Shown piece after piece: positions 9,050-17,070 of a stretch of DNA of 64,000 nucleotides. The notes under the pieces were generated by a model. It worked only from the letters and a program-made list of their open reading frames with translations. It ran no database searches and had not been told where the DNA came from. Within the stretch, counting starts at the first letter, position 1. The number at the start of each line of letters is the position of its first letter. Origin of the DNA: Micromonospora kangleipakensis (lineage in GTDB: Bacteria > Actinomycetota > Actinomycetes > Mycobacteriales > Micromonosporaceae). The position numbers were made by a program, and so were the translations under genes. Location: assembly GCF_004217615.1 (NCBI RefSeq), contig NZ_SHLD01000001.1, positions 372,001 to 436,000 of the forward strand. The letters run 5' to 3'.

Positions 9050-10405
9050 TCAGGCGCTGCGGCAGGGCGACTGGGCGACCGGGCGACCGCACGTCCCCAG
9101 GCTGCACCAGCGTCGCAGCCCGGCTTCGTCCAGGAAGAGCCAGCCGCAGCGCTCGTCGGGACAGGTCCGGACGGTGAACCGGCGTGGATCGGCCAGCAGT
9201 TGGGCGGCGCTCCACGCGGCGGCGTGCAGGGGCAACCGGAGCCCGGCGGCGAGGTCGGGCCACCAGCGCCCGCGCCCGTCGGTGTCGCGCCGGAACACCA
9301 ACTGCTTCGCGGCGGCCTCCGCGTACCGGGCGACCACGTCGAACGCCCGCCGGTCGTCCGGGTCGGTCAGGCAGGCGTACAGCTCGGCCCGGAGGTGCCG
9401 GGCCTCGGTGAGCACCTCGTCCGCCTGGTCGGGGTCCCGCCCGGCCAGCTGCAGGAGCCGGCTCACCGAGACGTCATCGATCAGACCGACGTGACCGGCC
9501 CACACGGCCAGGGTGGGGTAGCCGCGCAGCCACTCCGAGCCGGGCAGCGGCGGTTCGTGCCCCCAACCGGCGAAGGTGTTGCAGAACTCCAGCGCCGGAT
9601 GGCCCCCCACGCTCCACGGCAGGCTCTCGTCCCGTACCCGCACCTCGTACACCGGGCGCCCGGGCCGATCGAGTCGGTCGTCGCCGCGGAGGATCCGGCG
9701 GTGCACCTCACGCAGTCTCGGCCCCGGCTCGATCCCGAGCTCGTCCACGAGCATCTCCCGGGTGGTCCGGTACAGCCGCAGCGCGTCGGCCTGCCGGCCG
9801 CCCCGGTACAGCGCGGTCATCAGGGTGGCGACGAGCTGCTCCCGGCTCGGGTACCGCGCGGCCAGCGGGACCAGCTCGGCGATCGCGCGGGCGTGCTGGC
9901 CCAGCGCGAGCTGCGCCTCGGCGCGCAGCTCGAACCCGACCAGCCGGAGCTCCTCGACCGTCCCGTGGAGCCGGTCCCGCAGCTCGTCGTCGGCCGCGTC
10001 GGCGAGCAGCGGTCCCCGCCAGAGCGCCAGCCCACGGTCGAGCAGGCGCACCCGCTCGGCGGGATCGGCGGCGCCGCTGGCCTGCCGGACGAGCCAGCCG
10101 AACTCGTCGACGTCGATCCGGTGCCCGTCCGCCTCGACGAGATACCCGTCGCCCCGGGTGCTGATCCGCACCCCGTACGGCGTCAGCGACCCCCGCAACC
10201 GCCCGATGTACGTCTGCAGGGCGCCGCGCGCCGAAACCGGCGGGCGGCCGTTCCACAGCAGGTCGACGAGGCGGTCGGTGGTGACCACACGTCCCGCGTC
10301 GAGCAGCAGGATACCGAGGAGGCAGCGCTCCTGGCGTCGGCATCCGACCTCGACGAGGTCGCCCTCGTGGCGGGTCTCGAAGGGTCCGAGCAGTCGAAAT
10401 TCCAT
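9050..10405 (-). CDS. SARP-type regulator fused to ABATE/CGNR-like module
   Basis: 451 residues. Residues 1-95 form an OmpR-type winged helix (EFRLLGPFE; LLDLLWNGRPP-like; GALQTYIGRLR) and about 96-245 a bacterial transcriptional activation (BTAD) domain (DEFGWLV; GRQADALRLYRTTREMLVDELGIEPGP). This is the SARP/AfsR architecture of pathway activators. Residues about 265-451 match the ABATE plus CGNR zinc-finger type (GGHPALEFCNTFAGW; CPDERCGWLFLDE; RRWCSLGTCGRP). The usual CGNR reads CGRP and the basic tail is missing. It faces a divergent secreted-protein gene. Confidence 0.8.
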   Translation of the reverse strand: MEFRLLGPFETRHEGDLVEVGCRRQERCLLGILLLDAGRVVTTDRLVDLLWNGRPPVSARGALQTYIGRLRGSLTPYGVRISTRGDGYLVEADGHRIDVDEFGWLVRQASGAADPAERVRLLDRGLALWRGPLLADAADDELRDRLHGTVEELRLVGFELRAEAQLALGQHARAIAELVPLAARYPSREQLVATLMTALYRGGRQADALRLYRTTREMLVDELGIEPGPRLREVHRRILRGDDRLDRPGRPVYEVRVRDESLPWSVGGHPALEFCNTFAGWGHEPPLPGSEWLRGYPTLAVWAGHVGLIDDVSVSRLLQLAGRDPDQADEVLTEARHLRAELYACLTDPDDRRAFDVVARYAEAAAKQLVFRRDTDGRGRWWPDLAAGLRLPLHAAAWSAAQLLADPRRFTVRTCPDERCGWLFLDEAGLRRWCSLGTCGRPVAQSPCRSA

Positions 10406-10521
10406 ACCGAACAGGACAGGCTGGCCCGCGCCGGCGGTTGTCACGGCCGGTGCGCGAATGGTGGGTGCCGCGGCGACAGGCACGGTGCCCGGCCCGGTTC
10501 GGCGTGTACCCCGCGGCGCGC

Positions 10522-10541
10522 GGTGAGCGGGTGGTGAGCGG
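10522..10541 (+). promoter_or_regulatory. 11-bp-spaced direct repeat, candidate SARP binding site
   Basis: GGTGAGCGG occurs at 10522-10530 and again at 10533-10541, exactly 11 bp apart, in the divergent region between the SARP gene and the secreted-protein gene. SARPs of the ActII-ORF4/AfsR type bind direct repeats spaced by one helical turn. Confidence 0.45.
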
Positions 10542-10591
10542 AGCTGGTGATCCTGGTCCGGCCCTGATTCGGAAGCACGGATGGAGTGATC

Positions 10592-11119
10592 ATGCGGTTC
10601 AGGATGAGCGTGGCAGTGGCCTCGGCAGTAGCCTCCTTCGTCGCGGCCGTTCCCAGCTCGGCGTCCGCCGCGAGCGACGACATCGCCCCGGGTGCCTGGG
10701 AGCCGGCCCCGCAGGCGGCGTTCGAGCTGCCGGCCGGAGCGCGGTGCGACTTCGCCGTACGGGTGGAGCCGATCGTGGACGAGGTCCGAAAGCTGACGCT
10801 GGCGACGTACGAGGACGGCTCCCCGAAGCGGGAGCTGTACCGGGGCGCCCTGATCGATCGGGTGACGAACCTGGAGACCGGGGCCACCTCCACAGCGGAC
10901 GCGAGCGGCAGCGCGCTGGTCGACTACCGCACCGACGGCTCGATGACCTGGTACGTGACCGGACCGGTGCTGCTCGGCTTCCGGGAGAACGCCGGCTCGC
11001 TGCCGAAGGGCCTGTGGATCGTCGACGGCCAGTTCGTGGTGGAGTTCAGCCCGACCTACGAGAAGACCATCACGATGGTCCACGGCACGACGCACAACGT
11101 CTGCACCGACGTGGACTGA
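10592..11119 (+). CDS. Small secreted protein, divergent from SARP gene
   Basis: 175 residues. The ATG at 10592 is preferred over the GTG at 10586 because GGAG lies 5 nt upstream of it. The Sec signal peptide spans about residues 1-26 (cleavage after SASA), leaving a mature domain of roughly 150 residues with one Cys near each end (GARCDF and NVCTDVD) that could form a disulfide. No catalytic motif or known family is recognised. Its position next to the SARP regulator and the 11-bp repeats suggests it is that regulator's target. Confidence 0.75.
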   Translation: MRFRMSVAVASAVASFVAAVPSSASAASDDIAPGAWEPAPQAAFELPAGARCDFAVRVEPIVDEVRKLTLATYEDGSPKRELYRGALIDRVTNLETGATSTADASGSALVDYRTDGSMTWYVTGPVLLGFRENAGSLPKGLWIVDGQFVVEFSPTYEKTITMVHGTTHNVCTDVD

Positions 11120-11160
11120 GCCGGAGGAGCGAACGGGACCCGGGCGACCCGGTCGCCGCG

Positions 11161-11643
11161 CTAGGCGGCCGGGGCCTCGTACACCAGGGCCACCGCGATG
11201 CCGGTGAGCCCCTCGCCGCGGCCGGTGAAGCCGAGCCCGTCGGTGGTGGCGGCGGAGACGGTGACCGGGGCGCCGACTGCCTCGGAGAGCACCCGCTGCG
11301 CCTCCTCGCGGCGCGGACCGATCTTCGGCCGGTTGCCGATCACCTGCACCGAGACGTTGCCGATCCGGAAGCCGGCGGCGCGGACCCGCCGGGCGCTCTC
11401 GGTGAGCAGCGCCACCCCGGGCGCGCCGGCCCACTCGGGCTGGTCGACGCCGAAGTTGGCGCCCAGGTCGCCGAGGCCGGCCGCGGAGAGCAGCGCGTTG
11501 CAGGCGGCGTGCGCGGCCACGTCGGCGTCGGAATGGCCGGCCAGGCCGTCCTGGTCCGGCCAGTGCAGGCCGGCGACCCAGCAGGGCCGGCCGGCTTCGA
11601 AGGCGTGCACGTCCGTGCCGATGGCCACCCGAGGAACGATCAT
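11161..11643 (-). CDS. ispF: 2-C-methyl-D-erythritol 2,4-cyclodiphosphate synthase
   Basis: 160 residues. It cyclises CDP-methylerythritol 2-phosphate in the MEP isoprenoid pathway. Zinc ligands are in IGTDVHAF and [11 protein letters not shown], with the active-site region [15 protein letters not shown] near the end. It lies downstream of ispD on the same strand with 16 bp between them, and a TACCCT hexamer fits an additional leaderless promoter for ispF alone. Confidence 0.95.
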   Translation of the reverse strand: MIVPRVAIGTDVHAFEAGRPCWVAGLHWPDQDGLAGHSDADVAAHAACNALLSAAGLGDLGANFGVDQPEWAGAPGVALLTESARRVRAAGFRIGNVSVQVIGNRPKIGPRREEAQRVLSEAVGAPVTVSAATTDGLGFTGRGEGLTGIAVALVYEAPAA

Positions 11644-11649
11644 GAGCCG

Positions 11650-11655
11650 AGGGTA
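11650..11655 (-). promoter_or_regulatory. -10 hexamer TACCCT of ispF (leaderless)
   Basis: On the minus strand this hexamer covers exactly -12 to -7 if transcription starts at the A of the ispF ATG. It lies in the 16-bp ispD-ispF gap. Confidence 0.5.
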
Positions 11656-11659
11656 CGCG

Positions 11660-12355
11660 TCAGGCGCCGGCCGCCAGCAGGTGCTCGGCGAGGGCCAGGT
11701 CGAACGGCCGGGTGATCTTGAGGGCGTGCTCGGAGCCGGGCACGCAGACCACCGCGACGCCCTGCTTCTCGACCAGGCCGGCGTCGTCGGTCAGCGGGTC
11801 ACCCGCCGCGGCGTGCGCGGCGGCCAGCACGGACCGGCGGAAGCCCTGAGGCGTCTGCACGGCCCGCAGCGCGGACCGGTCGACCGTGCCGAGGACCCGC
11901 TCACCGGCGTCGACCTCCTTGATCGTGTCGACCACCGCAAGGACCGGGATCACCGCGTCGTGGCCGGAGCGGACCGCCTCGGCCACCGACTCGACCAGTT
12001 CGGGCGGGGTGAGGGCGCGGGCGGCGTCGTGCACCAGGACGATCTCCGGGCCGGCCGGGACGGCGGCCAGCGCGGCCGCCACCGAAGCCTGCCGCTCCGC
12101 GCCGCCGGGCACCACGGTCACCGGCGCCACCGGGGCCAGCATCGACCGGACCGACGCGACGTCGGCGGCCGGGGCGGCCACCACGATGGTGTGCACCGAC
12201 GGGGCGGCGGCGATGCGGCGTACCGCGTGCACCAGGAGCGGCTCGCCGGCGAGCGGCCGGAGCGCCTTGGGCGCTCCCGGGCCGAGGCGCACGCCGGCTC
12301 CCGCCGCAGGAACGAGGACCGCGACGTCACCGCGCGGATTGAGCTGCGCGGTCAC
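11660..12355 (-). CDS. ispD: 2-C-methyl-D-erythritol 4-phosphate cytidylyltransferase
   Basis: 231 residues, GTG start. It transfers CMP from CTP to methylerythritol 4-phosphate. The nucleotide-binding opening [18 protein letters not shown] and the VHDAARAL segment are conserved, as is the downstream [15 protein letters not shown]. The order carD-ispD-ispF is usual in actinobacteria; carD ends 54 bp upstream on the same strand, so read-through is likely. Confidence 0.94.
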   Translation of the reverse strand: MTAQLNPRGDVAVLVPAAGAGVRLGPGAPKALRPLAGEPLLVHAVRRIAAAPSVHTIVVAAPAADVASVRSMLAPVAPVTVVPGGAERQASVAAALAAVPAGPEIVLVHDAARALTPPELVESVAEAVRSGHDAVIPVLAVVDTIKEVDAGERVLGTVDRSALRAVQTPQGFRRSVLAAAHAAAGDPLTDDAGLVEKQGVAVVCVPGSEHALKITRPFDLALAEHLLAAGA

Positions 12356-12409
12356 GTCGCGGTCCTCGGATTTCTTTGCTACGGGGTGGGTACGACGATG
12401 CTGTGGGGA

Positions 12410-12895
12410 CTAGGCCTCGCCCAGCACCTTGTCGAGCAGCGACTCCGCCTCGTCCTTGGTACTCTTCTCGGCCAGCGCGACCTCGCCGACGAGAATGTCG
12501 CGGGCCTTGGCGAGCATGCGCTTCTCGCCCGCCGACAGGCCCCGCTCCCGCTCCCGACGCCACAGGTCGCGGACGACCTCGGCGACCTTCAGCGGGTTAC
12601 CGGAGGCCAGCTTCTCCAGATTCGCCTTGTAACGCCGCGACCAGTTGGTCGGCTCCTCGGTGTGCGGTGCACGGAGCACGTCGAAGACCTTGCCCAGGCC
12701 CTCTTCGCCGACCACCTCGCGCACACCCACGATCTCGGCGTTCTCGGCGGGCACCCGGACCGTCAGGTCACCCTGCGCGACCCTCAGGACGAGGTACTGC
12801 TTAGGCTCGCCCTTGATGACCCGAGTCTCGATTGCCTCGATGAGTGCGGCCCCGTGGTGGGGGTAAACAACGGTCTCGCCGACACTGAAAACCAT
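12410..12895 (-). CDS. carD: CarD family RNA polymerase-binding regulator
   Basis: 161 residues. The N-terminal RNA polymerase interaction domain ([21 protein letters not shown]) is followed by the helical DNA-binding domain with the conserved tryptophan region ([34 protein letters not shown]). CarD stabilises open complexes and sets rRNA and housekeeping promoter output. A strong GAAAGGGG ribosome site precedes the ATG. The 327-bp region upstream carries its promoter. Confidence 0.95.
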   Translation of the reverse strand: MVFSVGETVVYPHHGAALIEAIETRVIKGEPKQYLVLRVAQGDLTVRVPAENAEIVGVREVVGEEGLGKVFDVLRAPHTEEPTNWSRRYKANLEKLASGNPLKVAEVVRDLWRRERERGLSAGEKRMLAKARDILVGEVALAEKSTKDEAESLLDKVLGEA

Positions 12896-13222
12896 AGGTT
12901 CGAAACCCCTTTCGCTGTGTCTAGGGTAACACGCTCAGGCACCGATGTCTCACCGCTGTCCTGACCGTTGGCGCAGCTCAGGGGCCCTGTGAGAGGTATT
13001 TCTTCAGCTTGACAGGCGGTCAAACCGATGGTTTCAACACGCTCCGTGACCAACGGATGACAACCCGGTACGGGTGATCGGAGCGTCGATATCTAGGGCA
13101 ATGCGCTCCTCCATGGTATCCCGCCGATTGGAGGTGCGCCCAGGTGTAGCGGTACGCCGATCGGTGCGGGACGCTTGAGGTGGACGCGACGCCCGCTCAG
13201 CGCGACGGTTCCTGGGGGTCCG
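12896..13222. other. Intergenic region with carD promoter and a TTGAC inverted repeat
   Basis: No gene is seen. Reading toward carD there is a TACCCT hexamer about 30 bp upstream of the start. An inverted repeat TTGAC-AGGCG-GTCAA lies at 13009-13023 and could be an operator or a -35 element for either direction. The region also serves the divergent gene starting at 13223. Confidence 0.4.
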
Positions 13223-13951
13223 ATGGGCATGCCTGACGCAGAAGGCCACGGGCCACCGGACGGGCTGCCCGACCTGCCCCCGGAGTGGGGCCGGGTGGTC
13301 GTACCGGACGACGCCTCCGCGCTCGCCGAGGAGGCCCGCCAGCTCCGCCGCGAGCTGCGCCGGTCACGGCGGCGGGCCGCCTGGCGCCGCCGGCTGGGCC
13401 GAACCCACCGCCCCGACGGCCGCCCCTCGCTCGCGCTGCCGGTGCTGATCCTCCTGGTCGCGGTGCTGACCACCCTCGGCGGGCTGGCGGCGGTCACCTG
13501 GCCCCGGTCGCCCCGCTCCGACGGGAGCCCGACGGTCATCCCGTACCCGGCGACGCCGAACCCGGTCGGGCCGCTCCCCGCGCTGGACCTGGTCGACGCC
13601 GACGACTCCCCGGTGCCGCTGCGCGCCCTGCTGCCGGCGGTGATCCTCCTCGTCGACGCCTGCGCCTGCGCCGACCAGGTGGCGGAGGCGGCCACCGCCG
13701 CGCCGCCGGGAATCACCGTGGTCACCGTGACCGGCGACCGGGACGTACGCCCCGCCCCGTCGTCGGCGGGAGCGCCGGTACGCGCCCTGGCCGACCCGGC
13801 CGGCGGCCTGCGCGCCTACCTCCACCTCCCGCCCCACGCCGGCGCCGCCACCGCGCTGCTGGTGGACCGGGCGGGCACCCTGGTCCGGGTGGTGCCGGAG
13901 CTGGAGACCGTCGAGGACTACCGCGCCGACCTGGCGGGCCTCGCCGGCTGA
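13223..13951 (+). CDS. Membrane-anchored protein with thioredoxin-like domain
   Basis: 242 residues from the ATG at 13223, which follows GGGGGT; a second ATG lies two codons on. The cytoplasmic N-terminus has a basic, probably coiled segment (ARQLRRELRRSRRRAAWRRR), then one membrane span (about 72-92). The outside domain opens LPALDLVDADDSPVPLRALLPAVILLVDACACAD, which resembles a peroxiredoxin/thioredoxin strand order with a CAC cysteine pair in place of CxxC. Redox function is therefore possible but unproven. Confidence 0.6.
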   Translation: MGMPDAEGHGPPDGLPDLPPEWGRVVVPDDASALAEEARQLRRELRRSRRRAAWRRRLGRTHRPDGRPSLALPVLILLVAVLTTLGGLAAVTWPRSPRSDGSPTVIPYPATPNPVGPLPALDLVDADDSPVPLRALLPAVILLVDACACADQVAEAATAAPPGITVVTVTGDRDVRPAPSSAGAPVRALADPAGGLRAYLHLPPHAGAATALLVDRAGTLVRVVPELETVEDYRADLAGLAG

Positions 13952-13966
13952 CGACGGCCGGTCGGC

Positions 13967-14542
13967 TCAGAACAGGGCCGACAGCCGGGCGTCGAGGTCG
14001 ACTTCGCCATCGGCCACCGTGAACCGCACCTGCAACGGCCCCCCGGCTGCGGTCAGCGTGACGGTGAGCGGCAGCTCTGCACAGGTGACCCGCTGACCCG
14101 GCCCCTCGTCCCCCGAACCGGAGAACGCGACGGTCAACTTCCCGGCACCCGCGCAGCCGACCACGAGCAGGTAGCGTTCCCCCGCCGACGGGGACGTCTG
14201 CCGGATCAGCGGCCGATCACTCTTGGTGAGGTGCGAGGTGTCCTCCCAGACGGTGTGCGAGACGAGCGTCGCGTTCGGGGCGCCGGACTCCTGGTGGAAC
14301 ACCAGCACATCATCCAGATCGGCCTCCGGCCCCTGGATGATGTGCCCGTCCTCGGGGTCGATGAGGACCCGCCGGGCCCCCGACGGCGGGACCGGCGTGG
14401 CCGGCGCGGAGCTGAGCGCCGACGGGACCGGGCCGGTGGCCGGTGCGGCGTGCCGCCACCACCATCCCCCGGCGACCAGGGCACCCACGGCCAACCCGGC
14501 CAGCAGCCCACCGCGCAACCGGTCGCCCGCCCTCGCGCCCAT
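13967..14542 (-). CDS. Membrane-anchored hypothetical protein
   Basis: 191 residues. The N-terminal anchor (about 10-30, LLAGLAVGALVAGGWWW) is followed by a Pro/Ser/Ala linker and a 140-residue extracytoplasmic domain with two cysteines (VVGCAGAG and RVTCAEL) that could pair. The domain looks beta-rich; no family is recognised. It converges with the thioredoxin-like gene with 15 bp between them. A TACGCT hexamer at exact leaderless spacing supports the ATG at 14542. Confidence 0.65.
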   Translation of the reverse strand: MGARAGDRLRGGLLAGLAVGALVAGGWWWRHAAPATGPVPSALSSAPATPVPPSGARRVLIDPEDGHIIQGPEADLDDVLVFHQESGAPNATLVSHTVWEDTSHLTKSDRPLIRQTSPSAGERYLLVVGCAGAGKLTVAFSGSGDEGPGQRVTCAELPLTVTLTAAGGPLQVRFTVADGEVDLDARLSALF

Positions 14543-14548
14543 GCGGCG

Positions 14549-14554
14549 AGCGTA
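14549..14554 (-). promoter_or_regulatory. -10 hexamer TACGCT (leaderless) of the gene starting at 14542
   Basis: It occupies -12 to -7 relative to the first base of the ATG on the minus strand. Confidence 0.5.
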
Positions 14555-14594
14555 GCGCCCGGCCGCCCCACCGTCCGGCCCCGAACGGCGGCGG

Positions 14595-15644
14595 TCAGTC
14601 GCCGCGCTCGAGGAGAGCGGCGTACAGGGTCAGGCCGGGGCCGAACGCCAGCATCACGAGCCGGTCCGGCGGCGTCGGCGCCCGGAGCAGCCGGTCCAGG
14701 ATCAGCAGCACCGTCGGCGAGGAGCAGTTGCCGTGCTCGTCCAGGACGGCCCGCGACGCCGCCAGCGCCTCCGGCGGCAGCGCCAGCTCCCGTTCCACCA
14801 CGGTCAGGATGCGGGGGCCGCCCGGATGCACCGCCCAGCCGTCCACCTCGGACGACGTCCGGCCGTGCCGGGCGAGCAGGCCGTCGACCAGACCCCGGAC
14901 GTGGCGGGAGAGCACCTGCGGGACCTTCGGCGACAACCCCATCCGGAAGCCGGTGTCCGTCACGTCCCAGGTCATGTGATCGGCGGTCGAGGTGTCGGTG
15001 ACCGAGGCGACCTCGCGCAGCGCATACCCCCGGCCGCCGGGGACGACCACGGCGGCGACCGCGGCGTCCGAGAAGAGGGCGTGCGAGACGATCTGCTGGG
15101 TGTCCACCCGCGCGCCGGCGGGCTGGATGTGCAGGCTGGTCAGCTCGGCGCAGAGCAGCAGCGCCGGCCGCCCCCGGGCGGTGACGAAGTCGCTCGCCGC
15201 GCCGAGCCCCGGCAGGGCGGCGTAGCAGCCCATGTGCCCGACGAACATCCGCTGGGTGTCCGGGGCCATGCCCAGGTCCCGGGCGAGCAGGATGTCCAGC
15301 CCCGGGGTGGCGTACCCGGTGCAGGAGCAGACCACGAAGAGCCCGACATCCCCGGCGTCCAGGCCGGCCGCGGTGAGCGCCCGACCCACCGCCTCCTTGC
15401 CCAGCGGCAGGGCCTCCACCTGGTACCGCCGCATCCGACGCTCGGTCGGCCACTCCGAGACGTCCTCCAGCAGCGGGTTGACCGCCGCCTGCCGGCGGGA
15501 CACCCCGGAGTTGGCGAAGATCCGCTCGGCCAGCGCCCGGGTGGTGCCGGAGAAGTGCTTCGCGAAGAAGCCCTCCCAGAGCTCGTCCTGGGCGGCGGCC
15601 GGCGGCTGCGCCGTGCCCAGGCCCGCGATCACCGGCACGGACAT
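14595..15644 (-). CDS. Type III polyketide synthase (alkylresorcinol synthase-like)
   Basis: 349 residues from the ATG at 15644, which has a GAGGTGGGGGAG ribosome site; an upstream in-frame extension would only translate a repeat. The thiolase-fold catalytic triad is visible as C140 (VGHMGCYAA), H273 (WAVHPGGPR) and N306 (DEHGNCSSP). Such enzymes extend a fatty acyl starter with malonyl-CoA and cyclise it to a resorcinol or pyrone. With the acyl-CoA dehydrogenase-like, methyltransferase and UbiA genes next door, the cluster resembles agq of Actinoplanes missouriensis, making this the AgqA counterpart (inference from gene content). Confidence 0.9.
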   Translation of the reverse strand: MSVPVIAGLGTAQPPAAAQDELWEGFFAKHFSGTTRALAERIFANSGVSRRQAAVNPLLEDVSEWPTERRMRRYQVEALPLGKEAVGRALTAAGLDAGDVGLFVVCSCTGYATPGLDILLARDLGMAPDTQRMFVGHMGCYAALPGLGAASDFVTARGRPALLLCAELTSLHIQPAGARVDTQQIVSHALFSDAAVAAVVVPGGRGYALREVASVTDTSTADHMTWDVTDTGFRMGLSPKVPQVLSRHVRGLVDGLLARHGRTSSEVDGWAVHPGGPRILTVVERELALPPEALAASRAVLDEHGNCSSPTVLLILDRLLRAPTPPDRLVMLAFGPGLTLYAALLERGD

Positions 15645-15677
15645 CTCCCCCACCTCTCGTCGTGCTCCCCCTGCACC

Positions 15678-15870
15678 CTCACCAACGACCGGCCTTCGTT
15701 CGCGACTGCGGGGCTCGCAACCCCGGCTCACTCCTCGCGCTCACCGGACCGGCCTTCGTTCGCGACTGCGGGGCTCGCAACCCCGGCTCACTCCTCGCGC
15801 TCACCGGACCGGCCGTCGTTCGCGACTGCGGGGCTCGCAACCCCGGCTCACTCCTCGCGCTCACCAACGA
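15678..15870 (-). repeat. Three-copy 60-bp tandem repeat at the ACAD stop codon (locus R1)
   Basis: Three 47-bp cores (15698-15744, 15758-15804, 15818-15864) recur at 60-bp intervals and differ by only single bases. Read on the minus strand each begins GTGAGCGCGAGGAGTG. The array is bounded by an 11-bp direct repeat CTCACCAACGA (15678-15688 and 15860-15870), which includes the dehydrogenase gene's last codons and stop. The same family recurs near 32.8, 33.85, 38.05 and 45.3 kb. Confidence 0.9.
15679..15864 (-). CDS. Possible 61-residue repeat peptide ORF inside locus R1
   Basis: A GTG that overlaps the stop of the dehydrogenase gene (GTGA) opens a frame of three 20-residue repeats (VSARSEPGLRAPQSRT plus a TxAGP-like tail). 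It ends in RW and TGA, duplicating the end of the dehydrogenase gene, 34 bp before the PKS start. Because the period is 60 bp the frame stays open. Whether it is translated is unknown; it could carry ribosomes from the dehydrogenase gene toward the PKS gene. Confidence 0.3.
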   Translation of the reverse strand: MSARSEPGLRAPQSRTTAGPVSARSEPGLRAPQSRTKAGPVSARSEPGLRAPQSRTKAGRW

Positions 15871-17027
15871 GGGGCCGATCCGTCGCGGTCCGGGTCGCCG
15901 CCCAGCGCCGCGATGCCGAGCCAGTCCGCGCAGACGTCCGAGGTGGCCGGGTGCAGCGAGCCGCACCGGGCGTCCCGGTAGAGCCGCTCCAGGGGGTGTC
16001 CCCGGCGGGTCGCCGAGGTGCCCGCCGCCTCCAGCATGGACGCCGCCACCTCGGCGGCGGTGGTGCCGGCGAGCAGCTTGGCCCGCCACACCCAGCGGTT
16101 CGTCTCCGGGTCGCCGGGCGCCTCGTCGACCCGACGGGCCGCCTCGGCGACCACCAGTCCGGCCGCCGCCACCGCCGCGTCCGCCCGGCCCAGCCGGGCC
16201 CGGACCGCCGGCAGGCCGGCGAGGTTGCGGGCGTTCAGGTGCTCCGCGGCCGCGTCGATCGCCGCCCGGGCCAGCCCGACGTAGACGGCGGCGTAGCTGG
16301 CCACCAGCCAGTGCGGCATCAGCTGGGCGACCACCAGAGCCAGCCCCTCGACCCCGCCGAGCAGCCGGTCGGCCGGGACGCTGACGTCCAGGTGCAGGTC
16401 GTGCGAGGAGGTGGCGCGCATGCCGAGGGAGTCCCAGGTGGGCTCGACGGTCAGCCCCGCACCCGCCGGGACGAGGAACTGGGAGACCACGGACTGGTCG
16501 GTGGCGCTGCGGGCGGCCACCAGGTAACCGTCGGGGTGCCCGGCACCGGAGCAGAACGTCTTGCTGCCCTTGATGTGCCAGCCCTCGTCCACCGGCTCGT
16601 ACACCGTGCTGAGCTGGGACAACCGGGCGCCCGCGCCGCGTTCGCTCATCGCAACCGCGTACCAGGAGCCCTCGGCCGCCGCGCGGAGCAGCCGGTCCCG
16701 GGCGGCCAGCGCCTCCTGCGGCACGCCCAGCGCCTCGGCCAGTTCCTCGGTGACCGCGCCGAGCGCGCCGGTGACCGAGGCGTGCATGTTGAACACCAGG
16801 GCGGTCGCGCCATTGCCCCGGGCCAGCTCGGTGGCGACGGCGGCGTACTCGGCGAAGGTGGCCCCCGCTCCGCCCAGCTCCCGGGGCACCATCAGCCCGA
16901 AGAGCCCGGCCTCCCGCAGGTCGGCGAAGTCGTCGACCGGGAAGGAGCCCTGCCGGTCGTGCTCCGCCGCGCGGGCGGCCAGTCGCGGCGCCAACCGGCG
17001 GGCTGCCTCCAGCGCGTCCACAGTCAT
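15861..17027 (-). CDS. Acyl-CoA dehydrogenase-like flavoprotein of the type III PKS cluster
   Basis: 388 residues with the acyl-CoA dehydrogenase fold: N-terminal helices, a central beta domain (WYAVAMSERGAGARLSQLSTVYE; GWHIKGSKTFCSGA) and a C-terminal helical domain. The sequence is closer to flavin monooxygenase-type members (such as DszC-like hydroxylases) than to fatty-acid oxidation enzymes in lacking an obvious catalytic Glu in the usual place, although I cannot be certain by eye. In agq-type clusters such a protein hydroxylates the methylated alkylresorcinol to a hydroquinone. A GGGGGC ribosome site precedes the ATG. Confidence 0.75.
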   Translation of the reverse strand: MTVDALEAARRLAPRLAARAAEHDRQGSFPVDDFADLREAGLFGLMVPRELGGAGATFAEYAAVATELARGNGATALVFNMHASVTGALGAVTEELAEALGVPQEALAARDRLLRAAAEGSWYAVAMSERGAGARLSQLSTVYEPVDEGWHIKGSKTFCSGAGHPDGYLVAARSATDQSVVSQFLVPAGAGLTVEPTWDSLGMRATSSHDLHLDVSVPADRLLGGVEGLALVVAQLMPHWLVASYAAVYVGLARAAIDAAAEHLNARNLAGLPAVRARLGRADAAVAAAGLVVAEAARRVDEAPGDPETNRWVWRAKLLAGTTAAEVAASMLEAAGTSATRRGHPLERLYRDARCGSLHPATSDVCADWLGIAALGGDPDRDGSAPRW

Positions 17028-17070
17028 GTCGCCCCCTTCTCGGCGTCCCCTTTACCCCGGGCGGCCCCCG

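Noticed and set aside
15698..15864. CRISPR array
   Set aside because: The repeats are contiguous 60-bp tandem units whose intervening 13 bp are nearly identical, so there are no unique spacers, and no cas genes are nearby.
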